DNA of 64,000 nt, from positions 6,076,001-6,140,000 of the forward strand of contig NZ_CP075691.1 of the NCBI RefSeq assembly GCF_020026305.1, in the 5' to 3' direction. The stretch comes from Streptomyces sp. 135. GTDB lineage: Bacteria; Actinomycetota; Actinomycetes; Streptomycetales; Streptomycetaceae. The position numbers and the translations under genes were made by a program. The notes below the pieces were generated by a model. It saw nothing but the letters and a program-made list of their open reading frames with translations, was not told where the DNA came from and searched no databases. Position 1 is the stretch's first letter, and every line of letters begins with the position of its first letter. This document shows, in pieces, positions 45,800 through 55,800 of the stretch.

Positions 45800-48250
45800 G
45801 TGACGAGTGTGGGCGTACGAACCGAAGCGGAAGACACCGTACCCAGCGGCTACGCGGCGGCCCGGCTGCGGCTCCTCCAAGAGGGGTCGCGGTCCGGGCC
45901 GCCGCGCCGTTCCGCCCTCTCCGAACTGACGGACGACTGGCTGGCCGGGCTCTTCCGGGCGGGTGCCGAGAAGCTGCCCCGTGGCGTCGCGCTCGTCGCG
46001 GTGGGCGGGTACGGACGCGGCGAACTGTCGCCGCGCAGCGACCTCGATCTGCTGCTGCTGCACGACGGGAGCGCGGACGCCGCGGAGGTGGCCGCCCTCG
46101 CCGACCGCCTCTGGTACCCCGTCTGGGACCTCGGCCTCGCCCTCGACCACTCCGTGCGCACCCCGGCGGAGGCGCGCAAGACCGCCGGGGAGGACCTCAA
46201 GGCGCACCTCGGGCTGCTCGACGCGCGGCACGTCGCCGGGGACCTCGGGATGACCGCGGGGCTGCGCACCGCCGTCCTCGCCGACTGGCGCAACCAGGCC
46301 CCGAAGCGGCTGCCGGAGCTGCGCGAGCTGTGCGAGGAACGGGCGGTGCGGCACGGCGAGTTGGGCCACCTCCTCGAACCCGACCTGAAGGAGGCCAGGG
46401 GCGGCCTGCGCGACGTCACGGCGCTGCGGGCCGTCGCCGCGTCCTGGCTCGCGGACGCGCCGCGCGAAGGCCTCGCCGATGCCCGGCGGCGACTGCTCGA
46501 CGTCCGCGACGCGCTGCACCTCACCACCGGGCGGGCCACCGACCGGCTCGCCCTGCAAGAACAGGACCAGGTGGCGGCCGCGCTCGGCCTGCTGGACGCC
46601 GACACCTTGCTCCGACAGGTGTACGAATCCGCGCGCGTCGTCTCCTACGCCGGTGACGTCACCTGGCGCGAGGTCGGCCGCGTCCTGCGGGCGCGGTCCG
46701 TGCGGCCACGGCTGCGGGCCATGCTCGGCGGGCGGGGCGCGGCGGCCGAGCGGACGCCGCTGGCCGAGGGGTCGTGGAGCAGGACGGGAGGCCGTGCTCG
46801 CCCGCGCCGCCCGGCCCGAACGCGATCCCGTGCTGCCGCTGCGGGCCGCCGCGGCCGCCGCGCAGGCCGGGCTCCTGCTCGCTGCACGCCGTGCGGCGGC
46901 TGGCCGCGGTGGGGCGGCCGCTGCCGACTCCGTGGCCCGCCGAGGCCCGCGAGCAGCTCGTGACGCTGCTCGGCGCGGGGCCGCCGACCGTCGAGGTGTG
47001 GGAGGCGCTGGAGGCGGAGGGCCTCATCACGCGGCTCCTGCCGGACTGGGAGCGGGTGCGGTGCCGGCCGCAGCGCAACGCCGTCCATACGTGGACCGTC
47101 GACCGGCACCTCGTGGAGACGGCGGTACGGGCCGCCGCGCTGACCCGGCGGGTGGGCCGGCCCGACCTGCTGCTGGTGGCCGCGCTGCTGCACGACATCG
47201 GCAAGGGGTGGCCCGGGGACCACTCGGTGGCCGGGGAGATCATCGCGCGGGACGTCGCGGCGCGGGTCGGCTTCGACGCGGGTGACGTGGCCGTGGTCGC
47301 CTGTCTCGTACGGCACCATCTGCTGCTGGTGGAGACGGCGACGCGGCGCGATCTCGACGATCCGGCGACGGTGCGGGGGGTCGCCGAGGCCGTCGGGTCC
47401 GTGGGGACGCTGGAGCTGCTGCACGCGCTGACCGAGGCGGACGCCCTGGCCACCGGGCCCGCGGCCTGGTCGGCGTGGCGGGGGGCGCTCGTCGGCGATC
47501 TGGTGAAACGGGTGGCGGCGTCGCTGTCGGGGGACGAGCCGGACTCCGGCTCCTCGCAGGAAGGGGCTGCGCCCACGGCCGAGCAGGAGCGGCTGGCGGT
47601 GGAGGCGTTCCGTACGGGTGGGCCGGTGGTGGCGTTGCGGGCGGAGGAGCCCGTGGATGAGCCGGAGCCGCTCGGGGTGGAACTGCTCGTCGCCGTGCCG
47701 GAGCGGGCGGGGGTGCTGCCCGCCGTGGCCGGGGTGCTCGCGCTGCACCGGCTCACGGTGCGGACGGCGGAGCTGCGGGAGGTGTCGTTGCCGCCGGGGA
47801 TCGAGGGGGCGGCGGGCTCGGTCCTGCTCCTTGACTGGCGGGTGGCGGCGGAGTACGGGTCGTTGCCGCAGGCGGCGCGGTTGCGGGCCGATCTGGTGCG
47901 GGCGCTGGACGGGTCCCTGGACATCGCCGGGCGGCTGGCCGAGCGGGACGCCGCGTATCCGCGTCGGCGGGGGACGGTGGCGCCGCCGCCGCGGGTGACG
48001 GTGGCGTCGGCGGGGTCACGGCTCGCCACGGTCATCGAGGTGCGGGCCCAGGATGCGCCGGGGTTGTTGCATCGGATCGGGCGGGCGTTGGAGGGGCGGG
48101 GTGGTGGTGCGGAGTGCGCATGTGTCGACGTGGGGGGCGAATGCGGTGGATGCGTTCTATGTGACTGGGGGGGATGGGGGGCCGTTGGTGGGGGAGCGGG
48201 CGGTGGGGGTGGCTCGGGAGGTGGAGGAGGTGTTGGGGGTGGGGGGGTAG
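45800..48250 (+). pseudogene. glnD: GlnD, PII nucleotidyltransferase, disrupted by four frame changes in this sequence
   Basis: GlnD modifies GlnK on Tyr-51 according to nitrogen state. GTG 45800 (AGGAG 6 nt upstream) opens a frame with the nucleotidyltransferase motif GGYGRGELSPRSDLDLLLL. Expected sequence then switches frame near 46768-46771, 46786-46788 and 46876-46882, and again at 48098-48101. Between these, EAVLARAARPERDPVLPLR, the HD motif LLHDIGKGWPGDHS, the ACT domains and the tail RSAHVSTWGANAVDAFYVT are intact. Three of the four changes are a missing G in a G-run. Sequencing error is more likely than gene decay, because amtB and glnK are intact. If real, the protein would end near 46963 before the HD domain. 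Confidence 0.85.
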
Positions 48251-48445
48251 CGGGGGTGGGGGGTGCGGGTGCGGGTGCGGGTAGGTGGGGCCGCGGGGCG
48301 CCTGGGGCGCGTCTTGGGGCGGGGCCGCGGGGGTATGTCCGTGCTCGCCATCTTGGCGCGGGGCCTTTGCTGCTTCGCCCACCCTCATGACCACCACTGT
48401 GCTCCGCGCGCACATACCCCCACGTCCCCTCAGGGGCGCGAGCGC

Positions 48446-48609
48446 CTGCGGGCCGTCGTCGGCTCGCGCCCTCGCTCAGACGCGTGGACGACTGCGGGCC
48501 ATTGTCGGCTCATGCCCTCCCCCGGCGCATGGAGAACTGCGGGCCATCGTCGGCTCGCGTCTTTCCTCTGCCGCGCGCGAGTAGCTGCGGGGCGTCATCG
48601 GCCCTTGTT
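48446..48609. repeat. Four degenerate 24-bp direct repeats at about 46-bp spacing
   Basis: Copies begin at 48446, 48492, 48537 and 48585 and share CTGCGGGCC-RTCGTCGGCTC with few changes. The 20-23 bp between them differ from copy to copy. The fourth copy is the most diverged. Confidence 0.75.
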
Positions 48610-48671
48610 TCCCTGTTCCCTTCGGGGGCGCATCCGTCTGCGGGCGGTGCCCATCCCTCCCTGTCCCTACT

Positions 48672-48880
48672 TCGACGTCTCGACGCCGAGTAACGGCCGG
48701 GTGGGTGGGAGACGTCCGGCGCGGAGCGGCGGGGTAGGGGCTACCGCCGGGCGCTTGTACCGCCCGGCGGGGTGCGTGACCCCGGCCTGCTCCTGCCTCG
48801 ACGTCTCGACGCCGGGTTACGGGCGGGTGGGTGGGGGAAATCCGGCGCGGAGCGGCGGGCAAGGGGATACCGCCGGGTGC
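48672..48880. repeat. Two copies of an approximately 84-bp direct repeat, 126 bp apart
   Basis: Both begin TCGACGTCTCGACGCCG (48672 and 48798) and share GGGTGGGTGGG, TCCGGCGCGGAGCGGCGGG and TACCGCCGGG in order, with about 80-85% identity. Each is GC-rich and palindrome-containing. Confidence 0.75.
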
Positions 48881-48985
48881 CCCGCGGCATGGAGAAGCGA
48901 CCGCAGCCCCAGGCACTGGCGCGCGGCAGATACTCTGGAAGGCGACCTGTCAGCCCGCCCCCAGACCTGAGGATTCGCGACCGCC

Positions 48986-50539
48986 GTGTTCGATACTCTC
49001 TCCGACCGCCTCGCAGCGACATTCAAGAACCTCCGGGGCAAGGGCCGCCTGTCCGAGGCGGACATCGACGCCACGGCGCGCGAGATCCGCATCGCCCTGC
49101 TCGAGGCGGACGTGGCCCTGCCCGTCGTACGCGCCTTCATCAAGCAGATCAAGGAGCGCGCGGCCGGCGCCGAGGTCTCCCAGGCCCTCAACCCCGCCCA
49201 GCAGGTCATCAAGATCGTCAACGAGGAGCTCATCGGCATCCTGGGTGGCGAGACCCGGCGCCTGCGCTTCGCGAAGACCGGCCCGACCGTCATCATGCTC
49301 GCGGGTCTCCAGGGCGCCGGTAAGACGACCCTCGCCGGAAAGCTCGGCCTCTGGCTGAAGGGGCAGGGCCACTCCCCGCTCCTGGTGGCCTGTGACCTCC
49401 AGCGCCCCAACGCCGTCAACCAGCTGAGCGTCGTCGCCGAGCGCGCCGGCGTCGGCGTGTACGCCCCCGAGCCGGGCAACGGCGTGGGCGACCCGGTGCA
49501 GGTCGCCAAGGACTCCATCGAGTTCGCGAAGACCAAGCAGTACGACGTGGTCATCGTCGACACCGCCGGCCGCCTCGGCATCGACCAGGAGCTCATGCAG
49601 CAGGCCGCGGACATCCGCGACGCGGTCAGCCCGGACGAGGTCCTGTTCGTCGTCGACGCCATGATCGGTCAGGACGCCGTCAACACGGCGGAGTCCTTCC
49701 GCGACGGCGTCGGTTTCGACGGTGTCGTCCTGTCGAAGCTCGACGGTGACGCCCGCGGTGGTGCCGCGCTCTCCATCGCGCAGGTCACCGGCCGCCAGAT
49801 CATGTTCGCCTCCAACGGCGAGAAGCTGGACGACTTCGACGCGTTCCACCCGGACCGCATGGCGTCCCGCATCCTCGGCATGGGCGACATGCTCACGCTC
49901 ATCGAGAAGGCCGAGCAGACCTTCTCCCAGCAAGAGGCCGAGAAGATGGCCTCCAAGCTGGCGAGCAGCAAGGGCAAGGACTTCACGCTCGACGACTTCC
50001 TGGCCCAGATGGAGCAGGTCAGGAAGATGGGCAGCATCAGCAAGCTGCTCGGCATGATGCCCGGCATGGGGCAGATCAAGGACCAGATCAACAACATCGA
50101 CGAGCGCGACGTCGATCGCACCGCCGCCATCATCAAGTCCATGACGCCCGCAGAGCGTCAGGAGCCGACGATCATCAACGGCTCCCGGCGCGCCCGTATC
50201 GCCAAGGGCTCCGGCGTCGAGGTCAGCGCGGTGAAGAACCTCGTCGAGCGGTTCTTCGAGGCCCGGAAGATGATGTCCCGCATGGCCCAGGGCGGCGGCA
50301 TGCCGGGTATGCCCGGGATGCCGGGCATGGGCGGTGGCGCCGGCAAGCAGAAGAAGAAGCAGAAGCAGGCCAAGGGCAAGCGCCGCTCCGGCAACCCGAT
50401 GAAGCGCAAGCAGGAGGAGCTGGAGGCGGCCACGCGCCGCGAGCAGGCCGGCCAGGACGGCGGCGCCTTCGGCCTCCCGGGTGGACAGGCCGCGCAGAAC
50501 TTCGAGCTGCCGGACGAGTTCAAGAAGTTCATGGGCTGA
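48986..50539 (+). CDS. ffh: Signal recognition particle protein Ffh
   Basis: The SRP54 GTPase that binds 4.5S RNA and signal sequences. It has 517 residues. The N domain starts MFDTLSDRLAATFKNLRGKG; G-motifs are GLQGAGKTT, DLQRPNAVNQL, DTAGRLGIDQEL and LSKLDGDARGG. The M domain (about 325-450) ends in a methionine-rich stretch (GGGMPGMPGMPGMGGG) typical of actinobacterial Ffh. GTG 48986. Its receptor FtsY is encoded 9 kb to the left. Confidence 0.97.
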   Translation: MFDTLSDRLAATFKNLRGKGRLSEADIDATAREIRIALLEADVALPVVRAFIKQIKERAAGAEVSQALNPAQQVIKIVNEELIGILGGETRRLRFAKTGPTVIMLAGLQGAGKTTLAGKLGLWLKGQGHSPLLVACDLQRPNAVNQLSVVAERAGVGVYAPEPGNGVGDPVQVAKDSIEFAKTKQYDVVIVDTAGRLGIDQELMQQAADIRDAVSPDEVLFVVDAMIGQDAVNTAESFRDGVGFDGVVLSKLDGDARGGAALSIAQVTGRQIMFASNGEKLDDFDAFHPDRMASRILGMGDMLTLIEKAEQTFSQQEAEKMASKLASSKGKDFTLDDFLAQMEQVRKMGSISKLLGMMPGMGQIKDQINNIDERDVDRTAAIIKSMTPAERQEPTIINGSRRARIAKGSGVEVSAVKNLVERFFEARKMMSRMAQGGGMPGMPGMPGMGGGAGKQKKKQKQAKGKRRSGNPMKRKQEELEAATRREQAGQDGGAFGLPGGQAAQNFELPDEFKKFMG

Positions 50540-50581
50540 GGCAGGCAGGTCGCCCGGCGCGGTCCGGGTCTCGTACGACAT

Positions 50582-50613
50582 CTGGGGCGTCCCTCTGAAG
50601 AGGGGCGCCCCAG
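50582..50613 (+). terminator. Terminator after ffh
   Basis: CTGGGGCG pairs with CGCCCCAG, with inner CCCTCT-GAAG-AGGGG, giving a long hairpin 43 nt after the ffh stop. Confidence 0.8.
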
Positions 50614-50673
50614 GCGTCTTCCGGGTGAACCGGCGCGGGTGCCGTGGTGTGTTTCGTGACGTAACGTCCGGAT

Positions 50674-52608
50674 ATGAGCAACCCTGTGCCGCCGCGCCGG
50701 GCGCCCGATCAGCCATGGCGCTCCGAGGGCGCGCCCCCGCCCGCTCCGACGCCGCCTCCGAAGAAGAGGATGCCGGGCGGCTGGGGCGGGCTGATCCTGA
50801 CGGCTCTGATCGTCTACCTCATCGCCAACCTCGTGCTGTCCTTCTTCAACGAGGGCGACGAGCCGACCATCTCGTACACCGAGTTCAGCAAGCAGGTCGA
50901 CGCCGGGAACGTCTCGAAGATCTACTCCAAGGGCGACGCGATCCAGGGGCAGCTCAAGAAGGAGCGGGACAAGCCGGGCGATGAGAAGGGGACGTACACC
51001 AAGTTCACCACCCAACGGCCCGCCTTCGCCGACGACAAGCTCTGGGACGACCTGACCGAGCACGGCGTCACCGTCACCGCCGAGCCCGTCGTGCAGGAGC
51101 GCAGCTTCCTCTCCAACCTGCTCATCTCGCTCGCCCCGATGCTCCTCCTCGTGGTGCTGTGGATCTTCATCGCCCGGCGCATGAGCGCGGGTATGGGCGG
51201 TGGCGGCATGCTCGGGCGCAAGACGCCGCCCAAGCCGGTCGAACTGGAGCCCGGGGCGAAGCGGACCACGTTCGAGGACGTGGCCGGGATCGACGAGGTG
51301 GAGGGCGAGCTCAATGACGTCGTCGACTTCCTGAAGAACCCGGACGCCTACCGCACGATGGGCGCCAAGATGCCACGCGGCGTGCTGCTCGCCGGACCGC
51401 CCGGCACGGGCAAGACGCTGCTCGCGCGCGCCGTCGCTGGCGAGGCCGGTGTGCCCTTCTTCTCGGCCTCCGCCTCGGAGTTCATCGAGATGATCGTGGG
51501 CGTCGGTGCCTCGCGCGTACGGGAACTCTTCACCGAGGCCCGCAAGGTCGCCCCGTCGATCATCTTCATCGACGAGATCGACACCATCGGACGCGCCCGG
51601 GGCGGCGGCAGCGGCATGGGCGGCCACGACGAGCGCGAGCAGACCCTGAACCAGATCCTCACCGAGATGGACGGTTTCTCCGGGGCCGAGGGCGTCATCG
51701 TCCTCGCCGCCACCAACCGTGCCGACGTGCTCGACCCCGCCCTCACCCGGCCCGGCCGCTTCGACCGCGTCGTCAACGTCTCGCCGCCGGACCGCGGCGG
51801 GCGCGAGGCCATCCTCCGGATCCATACGCGCGCCATCCCACTGGCCGACGACGTCGACCTCGCGCACGTCGCCCGTACGACACCGGGCATGACCGGCGCC
51901 GAACTCGCCAACCTCGCCAACGAAGCCGCCCTGATCGCCGTCAAGCGCAAGCAGAAGACGGTCACGCAGTCCGACCTCTCCGAAGCCATGGAGAAGGTCC
52001 AGCTCGGCGCCGAGCGGCCGCTGGTGATGCCGGAGGAGGAGCGGCGGCGCACGGCGTACCACGAGAGCGGCCACGCCCTGCTCGGCATGCTCCAGCCCGG
52101 CGCCGACCCGGTCCGCAAGATCACGATCGTGCCGCGCGGCCGTGCCCTGGGCGTCACGCTGTCGACCCCGGACTCCGACAAGTACGCGTACACGGAGGAG
52201 TATCTCCGCGGCCGCATCATCGGCGCCCTTGGCGGCATGGCCGCCGAACACGTCGTCTACGGAGTCGTCACCACCGGCGCCGAGAACGACCTGGAACAGG
52301 TCACCAACATCGCCCGCGGCATGGTCGGCCGCTGGGGCATGAGTGAACTCGTGGGGCGCCTGTCCGCCCTGCCGAGCGACGCGCAGCAGGCGTACGGACT
52401 GTCGGCCGCCCCGCAGACGCTGGATGTGATCGACGGCGAGATGCGGCGGATCGTCGACGAGTGCTACGAGAACGCCTGCCGCCAGCTGCGCGACCACCGG
52501 GACCAACTGGACGCCCTGGCCGCGGCGCTGCTGGCGAACGAGACCCTGGAGGAGGCCGAGGCCTACCGGGTCGCCGGCGTCCCGCGCGCGGCCCCGCCGG
52601 CCCGCTGA
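50674..52608 (+). CDS. ftsH: ATP-dependent zinc metalloprotease, FtsH paralogue
   Basis: A membrane AAA+ protease degrading membrane and regulatory proteins. It has 644 residues. A Pro-rich N-terminus precedes helix 1 (about 41-60), an extracellular domain and helix 2 (about 150-170). The AAA domain has [27 protein letters not shown] and the second region of homology RPGRFDR. The protease zinc site is HESGH. It is shorter than the main FtsH and is probably a second copy. ATG 50674. The PKS gene starts 240 bp downstream. Confidence 0.93.
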   Translation: MSNPVPPRRAPDQPWRSEGAPPPAPTPPPKKRMPGGWGGLILTALIVYLIANLVLSFFNEGDEPTISYTEFSKQVDAGNVSKIYSKGDAIQGQLKKERDKPGDEKGTYTKFTTQRPAFADDKLWDDLTEHGVTVTAEPVVQERSFLSNLLISLAPMLLLVVLWIFIARRMSAGMGGGGMLGRKTPPKPVELEPGAKRTTFEDVAGIDEVEGELNDVVDFLKNPDAYRTMGAKMPRGVLLAGPPGTGKTLLARAVAGEAGVPFFSASASEFIEMIVGVGASRVRELFTEARKVAPSIIFIDEIDTIGRARGGGSGMGGHDEREQTLNQILTEMDGFSGAEGVIVLAATNRADVLDPALTRPGRFDRVVNVSPPDRGGREAILRIHTRAIPLADDVDLAHVARTTPGMTGAELANLANEAALIAVKRKQKTVTQSDLSEAMEKVQLGAERPLVMPEEERRRTAYHESGHALLGMLQPGADPVRKITIVPRGRALGVTLSTPDSDKYAYTEEYLRGRIIGALGGMAAEHVVYGVVTTGAENDLEQVTNIARGMVGRWGMSELVGRLSALPSDAQQAYGLSAAPQTLDVIDGEMRRIVDECYENACRQLRDHRDQLDALAAALLANETLEEAEAYRVAGVPRAAPPAR

Positions 52609-52766
52609 TCACCGCTGTCCCCGGCTCCCTCGGCGCCCACGGCTCCCCGGGCTCGGCGGGCGTGGCCCGTGCTGTCGGTGCGGCCGGGTGGGGCGGCATA
52701 CGTGCTTCGTCGCATTCGATGCTTTTCGGACGAGCATGCCGACAACACTCACGGCTCAGTGACCGT

Positions 52767-52796
52767 TTGTCATGGGGTGATTCCAATGCGTTGAAT
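52767..52796 (+). promoter_or_regulatory. Possible promoter of the PKS gene
   Basis: TTGTCA, an 18-bp spacer and TTGAAT lie 52 bp before the PKS start. The match is modest. Confidence 0.3.
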
Positions 52797-52848
52797 GGCG
52801 CCGCGACATGCGAATCCATGGCCCGTCACCCCTCCCGGGAGCCTGTGT

Positions 52849-55800
52849 ATGCACGACATCGACACAACGACGACGGGGCGGGCCATCGCGGTGGTCGGGG
52901 CGGCGTGTCGCCTGCCGGGCGGCATCGACGACCTGGACCGGCTCTGGGACGCGCTGCGGCAGGGCCGCGACGTGGTCGGTGAGATCCCGGGCGACCGGTT
53001 CGAGTCGTCCCGGTTCGTCGACACCGCGACGCCACGCGCAGGCAAGAGCTACACCGCCGCGGGCGCCTTCCTCGACGACGTCACCGGCTTCGACGCCGCC
53101 TACTTCGGCATCGCGCCGAAGGAGGCGTCCCGCATGGACCCCCAGCACCGCCTGCTGATGGAGTTGGCCGTCGAGGCGCTGGACGACGCCGGAATCGCCC
53201 CGGAGCGCCTGGCGGGCACCGACGCGGCCGTCTACGTAGGCGTGTCGGACGCCTCCTACGGCGGCCTCCAGATGATGGCCCCGGAGAGCGTCAACGCCTA
53301 CACGATGTCGGGCGCCGCCTCCTCGATCGCCGCCAACCGGCTCTCCCACTACTTCGACCTGCGCGGCCCGAGCATGGCGGTGGACACCGCATGCTCCTCG
53401 TCCCTGGTGGCCCTGGACCGGGCTTGTCGCACCTTGCTCGACGGCAGCAGCCGCGTGGTGCTCTCCGCCGGCGTGAACGTACTGCTCAGCCCGTACCACT
53501 ACGTGGGGTTCTCACAGGCGGCCATGTTGTCGCCGAGCGGCAGGTGCGCCTCCTTCTCGGCCGCGGCCGACGGGTTCGTACGCGCGGAAGGCGGCGGTCT
53601 GGTCGTCTTGAAGAAGCTGGCGGACGCCATGGCGGACGGCGACCGGATCCACGGAGTCGTCCTCGCGAGCGCCTCCAACAGCGACGGCAGGACGATGGGA
53701 CTCGCGCTGCCCAACCCGGACGCACAGGAAGACCTGCTGCGATCGGTGTACGACCACGCGGGCGTCTCCCCCGACGAACTCGTCTACCTGGAAGCGCACG
53801 GCACGGGAACCCTGGTCGGCGACCCTCTGGAGTGCCGGGCCATCGGAGGCGCCCTGGGGCGCCGCCGCACCACCGGTGTGCTGCCGATCGGCTCCGTCAA
53901 GACCAACATCGGGCACCTGGAGCCTGCTTCCGGGATCGCCGGTCTGCTGAAGGCCCTGCTCGTCCTGCGGCACCGGACGATCCCGCCGTCGCTGCATGCC
54001 TCCCCGCCCAACCCCGACATCGACTTCGCGGCGCTGAACCTGCTGACCGCCGACGACACGATGCCACTCGGCCCCGTAGAGCGTCCGGTCGTGGGGGTCA
54101 ACTCCTTCGGCTTCGGCGGCTCCAACGCCCACGTCGTGCTCACCGGGGCCCCGCCATGTCGGCTCCCCGGCGCGAGGAGCCCGGCCACCGCCCCACCGCC
54201 CAGGAAGGGCGGGCGCTCCCGGTCATGGTCTCGGCCCGTACCCCCAAGGCCCTGGCCGAGGCCGCCACGCGGATGGCGGACCGGCTCGCCGCGGCCACCG
54301 CGCAGGAGTTCTACGACATCGCCTACACCACCTGCCTGCGCCGCGGCGCCCACCCGCACCGTGCGGTCGTCCTGGCCGGACCGCGAACCGCCGCCCAGCG
54401 GCTGCGGGCACTCGGCGGTCCGACACCGGCCGTCGACGGGAAGGCCCCCTCCGGGACGGCGTCGAGCGTCGACGCGGCGGACCAGCCGCCGTTCATCCCG
54501 CCGCCGCGTGAGGCGGACGAGCAGGGCCGAGCTGTCGCCACCGCCCCGCAGGCGGTGTCCCGGGGGCGTATCGCGTTCGTCTTCTCCGGCAACGGTTCGC
54601 AGTGGCCCGGCATGGCGGCCGACCTCCTGACCGAAAGCACCGTCTTCCGGGAGGCCGTCGCGGACGTGGACGCGGCGCTCGCGCCCCGGCTGGGCTGGTC
54701 GGTGACCGACGAGCTGTCGGCACCGGCCCAACGCTCACGGCTGGCGCTGACCGAGGTGGCCCAACCCCTGCTGTTCGCGGTCCAGATCGGCCTGGTGCGG
54801 ATGCTCCAGGCGCGGGGAATCACCCCTCACGGCGTGCTCGGCCACAGCGTGGGGGAGGTCGCCGCCGCCCATGTCGCCGGCGCCCTGGACCTGGCACAGG
54901 CCGCCCACGTGATCGTCGAGCGCAGCCGCACCCAGGCCACCACCGCAGGGACGGGCCGGATGGCGGCCGTGGCGCTCCCCGCGGACGAGGCGGCCAAGGA
55001 AGCCGCCGTCTTCCCCGGGGCCGAAGTGGCGGCGGTGAACAGCGGCCAGGACGTGACCGTGGCGGGCCCCACCGACGTCCTGCGGGCCTTCCTGGCCGAG
55101 CTGACCCGCAAGGGAGTCGCCTGCAAGGAGCTGGACCTCGACCACGCCTTCCACAGCGCGGCGATGGACCCGATCGAGCGACCGATGCGCCGGGGGCTGT
55201 CCGAACTGCGGCCCACCACGGCCCAGTTGCCGATGTTCTCCTCCGTGACCGGCGACCGGATCGAGGGCTCCGGCCTGGACGGGGCCTACTGGTGGCGCAA
55301 CGTTCGGGAACCCGTCCGCTTCTCCGACGCCACGCAGAAGGCGCTGGAGGACGGCGCCGACGTCTTCGTGGAGATCGGCCCGCACCCCGTCCTCCGCTCC
55401 TACCTGCACCGCGTCGCCCACTCCCGCACGCGGGACCCGGTCGCCGTGACGCCCACCCTGCTCCGTGACGTGGCGGGATCCGACGCCATGGACCACGCCG
55501 TGGCCACGCTCATGGCCCAGGGCGCCGAGCTGCGATGGGACGTGTACTTCCCGCGCCCGGGCCGCGTGGTGGACCTTCCCGCCTACCCCTGGCAGCGCGA
55601 GCGCCACTGGAACGGGACGCCGCAGACCTGGCTGCGCACCAGCGGCTCCGGTCGCCTGGACCACCCGCTGCTCGGCGAGCGGCTGCCCTCCCCTATTCCT
55701 ACCTGGGAGGGGGCCATCGAGCCCGCGCTGGCTCCCTGGCTCGCCGACCACCGCCTCGCGGGCTCGGTGGTCGTGCCGGCGACGGCCTACGTCGAGATGG

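Larger units (their letters stand above)
48251..48985. other. Repeat-rich intergenic region between glnD and ffh
   Basis: This 735-bp gap starts with a G-rich, GGGTGC-type low-complexity run. It then holds two families of degenerate direct repeats (listed separately) and the ffh promoter region, where GATACTCT near 48929-48936 is a possible -10. No gene is recognisable. Confidence 0.6.

Noticed and set aside
45800-48250. glnD as two or more genuine separate genes
   Set aside because: The frame switches fall inside conserved segments at G-runs and there are no starts or ribosome binding sites at the breaks, so damage or sequence error explains it better.
48446-48609. Possible CRISPR array
   Set aside because: Repeats are degenerate, only four copies exist, the unit is not a typical CRISPR repeat and no cas gene is in the window.
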